Source: Vombatus ursinus
Taxonomy: Eukaryota; Chordata; Mammalia; Diprotodontia; Vombatidae
DNA: 64,000 nucleotides
Direction of reading: 5' to 3'
Assembly (NCBI RefSeq): GCF_900497805.2
Contig: NW_020954585.1
Location: 39,542,527-39,606,526 of the forward strand
Of the stretch, positions 45,771 to 58,215 are shown piece after piece (positions within the stretch are counted from its first letter, which is position 1; each line of letters starts with the position of its first letter). A model generated the notes under the pieces. That model was not told the DNA's origin and did not search any database. It saw only the letters and a program-made list of their open reading frames with translations. Made by a program: the position numbers and the translations under genes.

Positions 45771-47089
45771 TACTATTACCTTCTAAAAATGAGTAATACA
45801 TAAAGTATCTATGAAGAGTTCTCCTCTAGCTTAGAATGCCATCTAATCCTCATTAACACAGATTTATTTCTTATACATTTGTAAGAATATAATATTCCTA
45901 TTTAAGTCCAAAAGAATAACAAATAGCAAACATTAAATAAATTTTAAAGGTTACTTCACCTTTAAAAGCTGTTGACCACCCAACATTTTCTTCTCACTTT
46001 CATTCTTAATCTGTCCCATTCTAGTTTTTATCCTTGTGTTATATTAATTTCAATATTTATTAAAATAGGAATATTATATTCTCTGCCCCATCCCCTTTCT
46101 GTCCTTTGCAAGTTTTCCAAAATCTTATGATTTTCCTTAATTCTTTTTCCCTTTGCTTATAAAAATATTCCTTTCTTTTCTTTCCTTATTTTCCTATCTT
46201 CCCTCCATGTATTTTCAATATATTGCCCCATTTTTGCTCCATTTTCCTTTTAATGTCTTTCCCCAGTGTATTTTTCCCACCTATCTTATTCACCCATTTC
46301 AAATCTCACATCAGCTTGAAATTAACAGAAAACTCGTAATGAGTCACTACTGCTTAATCTGCCTCCTTTTCTTAACACTATTTAGTTCACCGGTCCTGAA
46401 ATGTGTTGAATAATTTGTCAATGCCACTTTTCCAAAAGATTTTTGACTACAATTTTAATTTATGCTATAGATGGATAGTACAATGGCACATATCTTATAA
46501 ATGTGTGATCCTTACTCCCTGCCTTACCAACTCAAACACTCAGTAAATCTGGAAGCAAACTCAGCTGCCTTAATCCTTGCTAAATAGGTAATTGACTTCT
46601 TGATTTTTGCTAATAGTTTAATTTCTTGCACAGAACCTGAAACCAGTGGTTTAAGTAAGTGGAAGTCTACTAGCCTCTTTTCATTGCAGGAGGCTAAATA
46701 TTTGTCTTGATGTCTGCCTAATGATAATGAAAATTATAATGAAGATACATTTAAATAGTCCTTCCATCTTACAAAGCACTTTCCCTACAACTCTGAGAAG
46801 AATAGTTTATGCCACTCCCCTCTATTTTCATAACTCAATAAATACTTATCTCCTGTCATTTAGGGATGCATTATAATGGGGACTAAGCTTATTGCTAAAA
46901 ATGAAAATAAAATCCAATTACTGCTGAAAATGGAAATGATCCAAAAAATTCAATATTTGTTTCTTCCTTATACAGTGTCAACGAAAAAGGGGATAGTTGC
47001 TTAGTAGCCTGTGTTAGAAAAGAACATGTTTGCCAAATGACTAAGGCTTATATGCAAGCTAATTTCTATATGACTGAAGGTGAACATAG

Positions 47090-47150
47090 TGACTAAAGGG
47101 CTTCAGGGCAGAAGGACCTATGTTTAAGTCCTAGCTCTAACATATACTAG
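47090..47150 (+). repeat. SINE head fragment
   Basis: GCAGAAGGACCTATGTTTAA then GTCCTAGCTCTAACA, followed at once by another SINE. Confidence 0.5.
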
Positions 47151-47164
47151 TTAGAGGCCTTTAA

Positions 47165-47360
47165 CAGGGTCAGTGGATTGTGTGCTGGGCTTGTCGTCAG
47201 GCAGACCTGAGTTCAAATTCTGCCATTTGAACTGTGACTTTCAGCAAGTCACTTAAACTATCTTAGCTTCAGCTTCCTCATCTATAAAATGAGAATTGGA
47301 CTTCTTAATCTCTAAGAATAATAAAAGATCCTTTACAGCTTTAAATCTATGACCCTAATG
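47165..47360 (+). repeat. MIR/CORE-type SINE
   Basis: CAGACCTGAGTTCAAATTCT, CAGCAAGTCACTTAAACTAT, CTTCCTCATCTATAAAATGA. Confidence 0.75.
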
Positions 47361-47520
47361 GTGCAACCATGAACAAGTCACATAAGTTTCAGTGTCCCAG
47401 GCAATTCTCTAACAGAAGTAGTCCAATCTCTGTTGGTGGAGACATTTCTTTTTGGAAATCCCCATTGGTAGAGGAGTATCCTACCTTAAAGAAAAAAGTC
47501 ACGAGCCTGGGTAAATCATA

Positions 47521-47640
47521 CAAACACACACACACACACACACACACTTATATTTACATTATATTCTATTTTATTATATATACATGTATATAATACACAT
47601 AATATATGTATATATAATAATACATATAATGTATATAATA
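47521..47640. repeat. (CA)n then TA-rich repeat
   Basis: CA units at 47,521-47,547 run into TATA/TACA-rich DNA to 47,640, adjoining the SINE tail. Confidence 0.85.
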
Positions 47641-47647
47641 TAACATT

Positions 47648-47894
47648 TTTGTTGTTGTTGTTGTTCAGTCATCTCCCACTCTTCATAACCCCATGGACCT
47701 TACTGTCCATAGGGTTTTCTTGGCAAAGATACTGGAGTGGTTTGTCATTTCTTTCTACAATGGATTAAGGCAAACAGAGGTTACATGATTTTCCCAGGGT
47801 CACACGGCTAGTAGGTGTCTAAGGCCAGATTTGAATTCAGGTCTTCTTGACTCCAGGCCCAGCGTGCTAATTAACAAGTAACCTAGCTGCCTCC
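47648..47894 (-). repeat. Marsupial tRNA/CORE SINE with RTE-type tail
   Basis: A TTG-repeat tail, TTTTCTTGGCAAAGATACTG, CCCAGGGTCACACGGCTAGT, and a head ending CTAGCTGCC. The tail carries a CCATGGACC variant not seen in the other two copies, suggesting a different subfamily. Confidence 0.85.
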
Positions 47895-48204
47895 TATACA
47901 TTACACATACATACTTAAATAGAAACTCATATACATATGTGTATATGCATATACATTTACATGATTAGTAAAAACTTTAGGAAGCAAAATTAATTTCATC
48001 TCAATTTTCTTGCATTATGTATAAGTGCTGGGTACATATACCAAAAAATTCCTGAGTTAAATTTTATTTATTAATAATTCTACTCACTTGAGTCAATAGC
48101 CCTAACGGTGGGAAACTAAAATCATTGAGTTATCCAAGCTTGTAATATAAATGTATAAATAATTATAATCCTTAGATGAAGAATAAGTTCGTTCAATTAC
48201 CACA

Positions 48205-48360
48205 TTATCTAGAACTGGGAGGGACCTTAAAGAATAATTAATCCAATTTCCTCACTTTACAGATGGAGAAACCAAGACCCAGAAAGGCAAAGTGACCCAA
48301 GATCACACAAAGGAAAAAAAGCCGAGGCAGGATTTATTTGGATTTCCCTCTAGGTCCAAT
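48205..48360 (-). repeat. MIR-type SINE
   Basis: ACTGGGAGGGACCTTAAAGA, CTTTACAGATGGAGAAACCA, GCCGAGGCAGGATTTATTTG. Confidence 0.7.
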
Positions 48361-49204
48361 GTCATTGCTCTTTTCCCTTCCCCCTGTTACCATACACAAA
48401 ACCAGTATTGTTCTGTCTTAAAGATGAAAGGATAAAATTAAATTTAAAAATGTTTTTTAAAATCTGTTATCCCTATCATTTCTTATGAAACCGTTGTAAA
48501 GTGAAGAAGTTATAAGGACTTGAATACTGTATTGATTTTTCATTATTAGCTAAGGGTTTGTAGGCTGTATAAAATGAACTCTAACATCCAGGCAGCAAGA
48601 AGGTGCATTTCTAAAATTCTTTTTCCAGAAAGCAACAGGACAGCAAACAACTATTTCATTAATAAAGTTGTGGTTACAGAATAGTGGACCTTTATTTCTG
48701 ATGTTTCCTATAAGAAAACCACATATTTAATCTCTACAGTGAATGATCAAATCCTCTTCACTTCCTTATTTTCCTTATCACAGGTGATGAAAATAGCCAG
48801 TATTCTCTATGTGTTGCTGGGAGTACAACCATCTAAAGATTTATGGCATTAGCTATGCCAAAATATAGAATGCTCCCAATGTCTCAGTGCAGTTTTAAAC
48901 TATCTGCCTTAAGACTTTGGGGACATCCTTTATTGATTCTGAAAAGTATTGGAGGACTCTTTAAACATCCCTCCGGAAAGATGAATGATTCAAAGAACCT
49001 ACCTCCTACATTTTCATCATGATTCTAGTGTCAGCTGTTTTTCTTTTTATTTTAATTCAAAGAAACCCTGGGATAAAGTAGTCATTTGTTTTCTGAATTT
49101 AATAACTGAAATAGATACAGATATGTTGGCAACAATAACTTACATGATCAAATATTATCTCAGTGCATGCTAACAATATCAAATCAACCATATGGTATCA
49201 TATG

Positions 49205-49325
49205 GTTAAAGATCTTAAGCTGGAAGGGAAATCAAGTCAAATCGCTCATTTTATAGATGAAGAGTCTACAGCCCAGAAAAGTTAAGTGACTTGTCCAAGA
49301 TCACAAATGTCACTGGGTTTTGACT
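49205..49325 (-). repeat. MIR-type SINE fragment
   Basis: TTTATAGATGAAGAGTCTAC then AAGTGACTTGTCCAAGATCA, minus orientation. Confidence 0.65.
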
Positions 49326-49334
49326 GTATATAAT

Positions 49335-49545
49335 ATAACTCATATTTATATAAAGTATTGGCATTTGTAAAGGGCTTTGTATACATTATCATACTTAATC
49401 CTTATAGAAACCTATTCTCATCCCCATTTTATAAATGAGGACATTGAGGCTTAGAAAAATTAAATGACTTGCCAGGATCAAGCAGCTAATAAGTTTCTAA
49501 GAGAAGATGTCAATCTAGGTCACTCTGTACCATGCTGCCTCACAA
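49335..49545 (-). repeat. CORE-SINE (MIR/MON1-like)
   Basis: GTAAAGGGCTTTGTATACAT, CCATTTTATAAATGAGGACA, then a decayed head. It directly follows another SINE in the same orientation. Confidence 0.7.
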
Positions 49546-49887
49546 GATTTTGTTTGTTTATATGATATATATATATATATGTATATGCTATATATATATA
49601 TATTAATACATCATTATTCTGGTGATAAGAAATGGTTTTGTGAGAAGTTAGGAAATACAAGTAGGGTTTAAACAACATTGTGCCATTTTAACTATAAAAT
49701 AATAGCTTTTCCTTCTATTCCACTTTTCCCCAAGGTAAACAAAGGACTTCGTAGCACTTTTCTAGTTAATCCTCACAACATCCCAGTGAGATATAGCTTT
49801 CTTTTCTCAGCCAAAGCAACCAAGCACTGTCATTTATCCAAGATCATAGGAACACAGATATTGAACTGGAAGGAGAATGGGAAGAGA

Positions 49888-50150
49888 ATAAGTATTTTTA
49901 CAGTGCCTACTAGGTACCAGACACTGTCCTAAGCCTTTACAAATATTGTCTCATTTGATCCTTATAGCAACCCTGCAAGCTAGGTGCTGTTATTATCATC
50001 ATTTTACAGTTGAAAAAAAAAAGTGAGGCAAACAGAGATTAGGTGACTTGCCCAGGGTCACACAGCTAGTAAGTGTCTGAGGCCAAATTTGAACTAGGTC
50101 CTCCTGACTCCAGAGTCAGCACTCTATCCGCTGTACTACCTAGATGCTCC
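49888..50150 (-). repeat. CORE-SINE (MIR/MON1-like), nearly full length
   Basis: GTGCCTACTAGGTACCAGAC, TCTCATTTGATCCTTATAGC, GGGTCACACAGCTAGTAAGT, and a head ending CTACCTAGATGCT. Confidence 0.85.
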
Positions 50151-50214
50151 TCTTGAAAAATATAGGTTGCTATTTAATTGTAAGTTATTATTCCTATATA
50201 TAAATATAATACGA

Positions 50215-50440
50215 AAGCACTCATCTTAGAGTCAAGAGAGATCTGAGTTTTAATCCTTCCTATAGGATTTTTTAGCTGTATGATTATAGGCAATTCAGCT
50301 AATTTATCTGAGCCTTGGTTTCTTTGTCTGTAAAATGAGGATTACAGCATCTGCACCGTCAACCTCATAAAGGTAGTATGAGGAATAAATGATACATATT
50401 AAGGGCTTTAAACACTCTAAAACACTATATAAATGTCATT
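50215..50440 (+). repeat. MIR-type SINE
   Basis: AGAGTCAAGAGAGATCTGAG, TTTGTCTGTAAAATGAGGAT, AAAACACTATATAAATGTCA. Confidence 0.7.
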
Positions 50441-50449
50441 ATTATGTGG

Positions 50450-50670
50450 GCAGCATGGCATATTAGATAAAACATTGGACTCAGAGGGGAAAAAAATCTA
50501 GGTTCAATCTGTGCCTCTGACATTTACTAGCAATGTGTCCCCAGAACCTCAGTTTTTGCATGTCTAGGACAGAGATGATAATACTGGGAATGTATACCAC
50601 ATACAGTTGCTGTGAGGCTCTGTTTGAAAAGACCTGTTAAAATTTCATAGTGCCACATAACTGCCCATTA
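50450..50670 (+). repeat. MIR-type SINE
   Basis: GGGCAGCATGGCATATTAGA (head), CTGACATTTACTAGCAATGT, then GTTGCTGTGAGGCTCTGTTT. It lies directly after another SINE in the same orientation. Confidence 0.7.
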
Positions 50671-50859
50671 TTACCATATATACACATATTTATTGGTCAT
50701 TTGAGTCATTAGCTACAGCAATAGAAAAGTAAAGTGTTTTGAAATAAGCTGAGATTTTTATGATTCTTCAAAATAGAAAGGAGGTACATACCTCTGTTAC
50801 TGATACATTCATGTATTAGATTGGATTCCTAGAGAAGAGAAATGATTTTTGATTTTGTT

Positions 50860-50945
50860 TTTATATACTCAAGGCCCAATACAATACTTTATATAGAATA
50901 GATACATAGTAAATACTTGTTGAATTGAATTAGATTGAATTAGAA
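50860..50945 (+). mobile_element. L2-type 3' terminus
   Basis: TAGATACATAGTAAATACTT then GTTGAATTGAATTAGATTGA, an L2 end with TTGAAT repeats. Confidence 0.6.
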
Positions 50946-51104
50946 AACAGAACAAATAATGCAAAAAGTGAAAAGACTGTATTCTAAATATAAAACAAGA
51001 TATACACAGAAGGGCTAGGAGACCTAACTGGTATAGGTAAATATTTCATCTGAATCTTTTTTGCCAAAACAAAAGAGTTTGACAGGAAGATGTTTTTAAT
51101 AATA

Positions 51105-51150
51105 GATTTTATGTATTTATGTATTTATGTGTTTATTTATTTATTTATTA
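51105..51150. repeat. (TTTA)n microsatellite
   Basis: TTTATGTA/TTTA units directly before the L1 3' UTR. Confidence 0.8.
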
Positions 51151-51154
51151 CCAA

Positions 51155-51670
51155 GATTTTGCCTTGCATTCTCCCAGAGCCATCCTTTATAACAAAGGAT
51201 TTTTTAAGAGGGAAGGAAGAAAAAAAATCAGTCAAGATGGTTAACATATTAAAAAACTGGCACTAGATGCAAGTTCAACGCAAAATAGGCAAAGGGAGGT
51301 GTCTTCTCATATCTCTCCTTTGGAGCCAAATTTGTTTATCATACTTTTTTATATTCAATTTTGATTATTTTAGGGTTGTTCTTCTTTCCATTTCTACTGT
51401 TGCAGTCATTTTATACGTTATTTTCCTAGCTTTGCTTACCCTCACTTTGCATCAGTTCATGTAAGTCATTTCATGCTTCTCTCTATTCATCATACATATC
51501 ATTTCTTACTACAAAATGCTATTCCATTCCACTAATATTCTACAATTTATTTAACCACTCCCCAACTGATGGGTATCTATTTTGCTTCTGTTTCTTTGCT
51601 TCCACCAAAAAAAAGTGCTGCTATAAATATTTTGGTGTACATGGAGCTTTTCTTTTTGTCAATGAACAAG
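51155..51670 (-). mobile_element. Marsupial L1 3' UTR fragment
   Basis: In minus orientation: GAGCCATCCTTTATAACAAA, GGAGGTGTCTTCTCATATCT, TCACTTTGCATCAGTTCATG, CCACTCCCCAACTGATGGGT. These are typical phrases of the marsupial L1 3' region. The end near 51,665 is a truncation. A frame at 51,267-51,461 is not a gene. Confidence 0.8.
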
Positions 51671-51999
51671 GTATGTTTTGGAAATAGAGAAAGGATAGAA
51701 TTTAAACAATAGGAAAAGGGAAGACTGTCCAGAAATGTGGTAGATGAAGGCTTGAAACTTTAAAAGAGATGTATGGCTGCCAAGAGGTGTTTCTTTCCCT
51801 CCCCCACCCAATACCTGAATGATCACTTATACTCTTCTGTACCTATTACTTTTTATGTTTCTTCCTGGAGGAGGAGTGCATTTGGGCAAAGGTCAGTCTG
51901 ACTTGGGTCAAGAACACAAGGAAGAGATTAAATAGTTAATGTAAGCCAAAGAATGTCAGGGGATACTGAAGGAATGCCGTGGTCAGCCATAAGCATATA

Positions 52000-52215
52000 T
52001 CATCATCATCACTATCAACATCATTATCATCATAGCTAGCGCTTTTGCAGCGCCTAATATGGGCCAAACACTGCGCTGTTTTACAAATATTATCTCATTT
52101 GATCCTCACAACAAGGTGGTGAATGCTGGTAAGCCAGATACCTGATTCAAACTCAGGTCCTTCTGACTTGACGCCCTGAGCCCAAACCAGTATGCCAGCT
52201 AGTTGCTTTATCATA
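52000..52215 (-). repeat. CORE-SINE with ATC triplet tail
   Basis: A CATCATCATC tail, CTTTTGCAGCGCCTAATATG, ATTTGATCCTCACAACAAGG, and a head with TCAAACTCAGGTCCTTCTGA. Part of the CORE is deleted. Confidence 0.75.
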
Positions 52216-52320
52216 AAGGAATGTATAAAATAGAAAACTAAGGCCCAGAAAAGTTGTGAATCCCTCAAGCTCATGCAGTTACTTACTAGCAAAGACAGAA
52301 GCACACCTCCTATCCCTTGA
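52215..52320 (-). repeat. MIR-type SINE fragment
   Basis: AACTAAGGCCCAGAAAAGTT then ACTTACTAGCAAAGACAGAA, minus orientation. Confidence 0.5.
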
Positions 52321-53334
52321 TTATTTATATCACATATTGCCTTCCTTAAGCAAGCATAGGATTAACTTGAAATTCCAAGAAAGTATGTAGGGGGAAATGC
52401 TGCATAACTGCAGTTGTAATTCAGAGTTTAAGGTGGTGATTGACTACTGTAAAGAGGGAAGGAAAAATGTGGAGGCCTTTGGAATAGTAGATAGAACAAC
52501 AATTTAAGCAATGCTGTCTGTGAAAAGCTCACCAGTTATAATGCCTGTATTTGACATGAACAGAACTAAAAGAATGATAACTGGCATATTGTACCTGTGA
52601 GGCAGGTGAAGTGACGGTATTATCCACATAAATAGGGAGGCTACATAGAATAGAAGCTTTTGGCAGAAGCTAAAAACTTTGCCATCCAGTTTGTAGAGTT
52701 TCTCCTTTCCAGACTAAAGCATCAGGTAAAAGAATACCAAATTGTTTCTCGTTCAAGTAGTGATGTTAGAAAAAGTACCCCTACTATGATGGTAAAATCC
52801 CAAGCTTAAAGTGATTATGGATTATAATTCTCTTTTGCTCATTATTTTCAAGTGAAATAAAATAAGCTGAAAACCTCACTAGATTCTGACTTCTTATCTT
52901 ACTATGTGATATATAAAGCTACAATGATGATCATATTCTAAAATGATATGAGAACTGGAAGGATAATTTACTGGCTGACCAACATAATGTAAAAAAAAAA
53001 TACCCTATATGAAAATACAAGAAAGAAAGAGCATCAACAAAACATTTTAATGTACAAAAAAAAAAAAGAATTGTGGAAGAGGACACTAAGAGAGCAATTT
53101 AATTATGTCTCATTAAATTTAGTATTCTATATCATATAGCTTTCATTTCTAAACAAACTGTACATAACAGATGTTTGCAGTTTCTTATACAGTTCTTACT
53201 TATTCTTTGTATATTAAAATGTTATTGTTTTGCTTACCTACGTTGTTACAAAGGAAGGATTTATTAAGAGGTGGGAGTTGTTAGGAAAAGATAACTTCTT
53301 TTTTATATTCATTCAGTCAGCATTTATTTTTTGT

Positions 53335-53690
53335 CTTTTAAATAGTACTTTATTTTTTTCCAATTACATGTAAAGACCATTTTTAGCATTCATTTTTTTT
53401 ATAAAATTTTGGGTTCCAAAGTTTTTACCACCCTCTTTCTCTCCCCCTCCCTAAGACAGCAAGCAATGTGATATATGTGCAATCATGTAAAACATATTTC
53501 CCACATTAGTCATGTTTGTGAAAGAAGAAACAGTACAAAAGGAAAAAAAAACTATGAAAAAATAAAGCAAGCAAAAACAGTAGCTTCAATCTGCATTCAG
53601 ACTCCATCAGTTCTTTCTCTGGATGTGGATAACATTTTCCATCATGAGTCTTTTGGAATTAAGACAACAATACCTTTAAAAAGCATCAGT
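53335..53690 (-). mobile_element. Marsupial L1 3' terminus
   Basis: In minus orientation: GTACTTTATTTTTTTCCAAT, CATGTAAAGACCATTTTTAG, AATCATGTAAAACATATTTC, TCTGGATGTGGATAACATTT. It is the same family as 24,055-24,185, but longer. The plus frame at 53,475-53,711 is antisense to it. Confidence 0.8.
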
Positions 53691-54624
53691 AAAACTTATT
53701 TTATTTTTAAATAATATAAACCTACTACTCAAGACAGAAAGAAATAAAAGTAACCTCAAGAGAAAAGAAATGATTACAGTATTATATGACACTAAGAAAC
53801 AGAATTTGGAAAAGAGGGCACATCCTTTGTGCCCCTTCCCTTGCATACAAATGCACAGTTAATTATAGCCCCAAGTGAGGCTCTTCTAGATGTTTCATCC
53901 ACTGGTTGAATTTTTTTTTCCTTTCAGGAGCTAGTACCTGAAGATTCATAGAAGTTGTTTACATAATAGAGTGTTGGTGGGGGGGGAAGGTTGCTGGCAT
54001 TTTCATGCCCTTGAATTAATATGAGATACTGTCGTAAAGCACTTTTAAAAGATTCCATCCTTGTAGCACATTTCTTAGAAAGGTACTTTTAAGAGATGAG
54101 ATTCATATGTTTTGAATTTATTTCCCTTCAAACAAAAACATTTTTTGAAGTTTAATGACTTGTCCAGACTAGTGATGATGTTTATAAGTTGATTTAACTG
54201 GAAAGAAAAAGAAAAACCATTACTAACCTTGTCAACAGCTTTACATGTGTTAAATGCCATTATTCATTTAACTCATTCTATTCCCTGACTTCTGCTTGTG
54301 TGTTCAAGAAAACTAGTGTTCAGAATTCCTGGAATCATAGGGCCAAGCCAAAAATTCTGGTGTGATTGTGAATTATGAAATTAATACAAAGTTAGTCAAA
54401 AGAAAGGACTAACTCATGACTGGTGAAATGATAAATGAGAAGGAAGAGAAGAAATGCAAACAAATTATGGGATCTTAAAAATGTCTTTAGTTTTCCAAGG
54501 TGGAATCCAAAGACCTAGCAAAATGTAGGATTAAGTAGGACCCAGTCTATTTCTATCAAGCTATTGTCAATGTCCTAGGACTTATAGTTAGTTTCCAGAT
54601 TTTTTTAATGGGAATTTAATTTCA

Positions 54625-54845
54625 AAAGATAACATGATATAGTGCATAAAGCAGTGGCTTTAGAGTTGGGAAATCTGAATTCCAGTCTTAATTCTGACAT
54701 GTATTAGTTGTGAGACCTCTGGTAAGTCAATTAATCCCAATAAGACTCAGCTTCTATACGAGTATCAATATTTACACTTCCTCACTGGGTTGTTGTGGAG
54801 AAGGGGCTTTGTAAACTGTAAAACACTATACAGACATGAGTGATT
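54625..54845 (+). repeat. MIR/CORE-type SINE
   Basis: TGATATAGTGCATAAAGCAG, ATTCTGACATGTATTAGTTG, ACTGGGTTGTTGTGGAGAAG. Confidence 0.75.
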
Positions 54846-54954
54846 GTTAAATTAGAGACTGTAACTGGGCCAGTGATTTTATTGATACAGGCAACTTCCA
54901 ATTGAGGAAATTCTCTCTACCAAGATTCGCTCTTCTGAAATATATAGTCTTAGA

Positions 54955-55085
54955 TATTTTTGCCTAGAACACTGAAAGATTAAATGACTTTCAGAGACTC
55001 ACACATTATCATGTACCAATGAAGTGTCTGGAACCCAGGTCCTACTGACTTTAAGGCCAGTTGTCTATCCACTACACCATTCTGG
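54955..55085 (-). repeat. MIR-type SINE head
   Basis: GGAACCCAGGTCCTACTGAC then CTATCCACTACACCA, minus orientation. Confidence 0.7.
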
Positions 55086-55269
55086 AAAATCTTTTAAGTT
55101 GTATGCAAACAGAAGCTTGAAATATTACAAATTGCCTATACTATAGAACACAAATTGATAAATGACAAAAGATTGTTTTAATGGTTATTTTAACACTGGA
55201 CAGTTTTCTGCACTTGTTATAGCAAGTAGAAATGTCATGTAGACGTGAAAGCTTTATCTTAATCTTTGA

Positions 55270-55440
55270 AGAATTTTGTAGAGTATCTCAACCCCTTCAT
55301 TTTGTGAAGAAGGAAACTGAGGTTCAGAAAGAACTAGTGATGTAACCAAGCAGATACAACAGCTGGTTAGTAGTAAATCCAGAACCAGACTCTATGTCTC
55401 CTGACTGCTGGTCTGGTGATCCTTCAAAATACCGTGCTAA
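55270..55440 (-). repeat. MIR-type SINE
   Basis: AAGGAAACTGAGGTTCAGAA then ATCCAGAACCAGACTCTATG, minus orientation. Confidence 0.7.
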
Positions 55441-55444
55441 CCCT

Positions 55445-56925
55445 CTCGGAAATCTGGAAGTTGCAAATACCCCTCATTCCTTTCCATAAAGAATACTTTC
55501 CTCCTTTTAAAACACTTATCTTTTTGTAGTGTTTTTTTTTTCCAAGACAGGTTAACCAGTTGATATAATAGATAGTTATTAACATCATGGCATGGGCGAT
55601 AACAGTTCAACATTATTTCCAAATGGAATTAAAGAATCACCCTTATGGAAACTGACATATAAGTGGACAAGCAAGCTGATGATCAAAAATACAGCTTGTC
55701 ATAGTTATTCTTGTAAAATATATACTCAGCCACTCTGATAGATTCACAATTTCATCAGTATTTGTTACTCCTCTTTATGAACGATATTTGCTGCCCCTCC
55801 ATATCTTGTCATTTTTTGTGATTCTTTTTCATGTCTTTCTATAAATCCTTCATAAAGAAGCAATCTGTCCCAAGAAGATTGGTCACCAGGTAATGAATTT
55901 CTTGGGCATAAGCACTCATGAAATAAACAAAAAAATCTAAATCTCTATTTTAAGACCTAAATTTTAAAGAATGTTTCAAATGAGTGAAGTCACTATATTT
56001 TAGTGATATCAAAAATAAAAATAATTTGCATATATGTATATAAACTCCAGTAGAGTATATATATATATATATATATACGTATGTATACATATGAATCAAG
56101 TGTTTATAGTCCACACATTGAAAAATCCTTTCAAGTGTGATTATAAATAGAAAATTGAGAAAAATGTCATTTTCTTGGTTTATCTGCACTTCCTGTACTT
56201 GCTTTACTGAAAAACAAATGTTTACTGTTGTTAGAGACACAGTCAAGGCTGCCACAGAAGAAGTTGGATCCTCCATTGCCTCAGGCATCACGAACTAAAC
56301 TGTCAACTCAGCTCAGTTTGTGATGGAGAGGAAAGGAGAAGGCCCTTAATCAAATTCTTATGTCTGGGGTGTTTTAGGAGAGCAGGGAATGGACAAATTG
56401 ACTTTCAATGCCCATTCTACATGTAAAATTCTAGGTTGGTGATATTATAGATTACACTGCTTTACAGCATACTCTGAGGTAGTTGGGAGGCAGAAATTGT
56501 AAGTAGATTCTATTTCCCTGACAGAGGGAAGGAATTGGATGGAAAAGATGTCATGAAGGATGGATGATATTAAAATTAAGTGATTGTCAAATGAAAAAAA
56601 TGACTGGTTAGCAGCAAGAGTGGTGAACAGAAAGATGAAAAAAAATGAAAGATGAGACTATGATACTATGATAATACCAAAAAAAAAAAAAAGGAGAACC
56701 ACTGACCTTGTGAGTTTAAGCATTGGTTAAAAAGAAAAAGAAGAAAAAAGTTATCTTAATTTTTATCCCTCTAAGTATCCTTACTTATCTTTTCTACATT
56801 CATGAGATTGATTTCTAAAGACCTCCAAGTTGAAGAGATAACCATGGTATAGAGAAGGATAAGAAACAAACCTATAACTTTCTCCACACCCATAAAAATA
56901 CTTATTATTAATTGAAGTGGAAAAG
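55445..56925. other. Unassigned intronic DNA
   Basis: A TA-run at 56,058-56,078 and A-rich runs near 56,680 and 56,740. No gene or named repeat is seen. Confidence 0.35.
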
Positions 56926-56927
56926 CA

Positions 56928-57110
56928 TGGTATAGTGGAAAGAGAGCTAATTTTGGAGCTGGAAAACCCTGAGTTTAAGTCCTGCCTTTCACATCCACAG
57001 TTGTGTGATCACAGTAAAGTACCTTAACCTCTCAGTTCCTCAGGCAGCTCTTTAAGACTGTAAATTTTAGATAAATTGCAATGATGGAGAGCTCTATAAC
57101 AGTAAAAACA
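56928..57110 (+). repeat. Marsupial tRNA-derived SINE
   Basis: The head (CATGGTATAGTGGAAAGAGA), GAGTTTAAGTCCTGCCTTTC, CTTAACCTCTCAGTTCCTCA. Confidence 0.75.
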
Positions 57111-57234
57111 CATTTATCTAATCACAAATTGAGATGGTTCTGGTCAATGACCAGTTCCTGTCAAAACTTTCTATCGTTTTTAATTCAGAAGCAAGCTAAT
57201 CTATAATGTGTTATTAATAATTAGAAGCTTTATA

Positions 57235-57610
57235 AAATACCTGGACTGTTTTATTATTGAGCTTAAAACTTATCTTGCAGCTTGTGAAAATTGCTCTTGA
57301 GAAGACAGTGATATCCCAAGAGGCAACCCCTGGTACAAATTAATCTAGCACCGTGGTGGCGCTTTACTGGAAGAGAGCAGTGCTGTCTATCAGTATGAGT
57401 TCACACCTTTTTAAAGATGCAAACTGACAACCCAAACACTGGAATTTCACTGATTATTTTACCAAGGTGACAATTGACTAATCAAGTCACAGTGCTAATG
57501 CCAGGCTGCCTCTTTTTAAAGTTGCTGCCACCACTTCATTGTTATCCAAGTTCTTTGGATAAAGTGCATCAGCTTCTGACCACATACAGGGTCAAATCAA
57601 ATCTTATTTA
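57235..57610. other. Repeat-free block, possible conserved non-coding DNA
   Basis: A GC-richer segment with CTAGCACCGTGGTGGCGCTT (57,344-57,363), which only loosely resembles a CTCF-type site. There is no long frame and no repeat. The function is unproven. Confidence 0.35.
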
Positions 57611-57634
57611 AAAATTTTTTCTATTGTTCATCTG

Positions 57635-57890
57635 TAATAAAATGGCTCACATTTACATAGCACAAATTTTGCAAAGTGCTTTACATACATTTATCTAATT
57701 CAATCCTTACATTAGCTACATGAGGGAAATACTCAGGCCCCAGTGCCCCCATTTTATGAATAAGGAAACAAGATAGAAGAGTGACTCTTCTAGGGTCACA
57801 CAGTAAGTAAGAGTCTGAGTTGGGATTCGAACACATGGTCTTCTTGACTACAATTGCAACACTTCACTACATTATACTGCTATCATTAAA
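57635..57890 (-). repeat. CORE-SINE (MIR/MON1-like)
   Basis: TTGCAAAGTGCTTTACATAC, TAATTCAATCCTTACATTAG, GGTCACACAGTAAGTAAGAG, minus orientation. Confidence 0.8.
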
Positions 57891-58134
57891 CCATGCAATT
57901 CCAGTCTGGAAGTAGTAATGAAGTTATATTACCCTATTTAAATAAATTCCACTGAAAATTAATAGTAATAATTTTCTTTTTTTTCAACAAAGATTTTCTG
58001 TTAAGGTTTCAATTTGTATAACTCAAACCTTTTAGGATTGTCTAAGATTCAGAAATGTGTGCTCTTTGTGTAACTGAATGACAAGCAGATATTGTCATCT
58101 GAGGTATCAGGGTGCATAGGAAGTAAAGGGTGAG

Positions 58135-58215
58135 AATTGGATTCAGGAAAATCTGAGTTCCAATCTTTCCTTACTAGTTGTGTAACCCTGGGCAAGTCAC
58201 TTATCCTCTGTTTTC
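58135..58215 (+). repeat. MIR-type SINE, 5' part of a split copy
   Basis: AAAATCTGAGTTCCAATCTT, GTAACCCTGGGCAAGTCACT, then a break after CCTCTG. The 3' part resumes at 58,531. Confidence 0.75.

Noticed and set aside
47648-47894. BovB-like sequence suggesting horizontal transfer
   Set aside because: The similarity lies in the RTE-type tail of a marsupial SINE family, which is a normal vertically inherited repeat here.
55950-56291. 113-codon minus-strand frame with a Tyr-Ile run
   Set aside because: It contains a TA microsatellite and has no recognisable domain.
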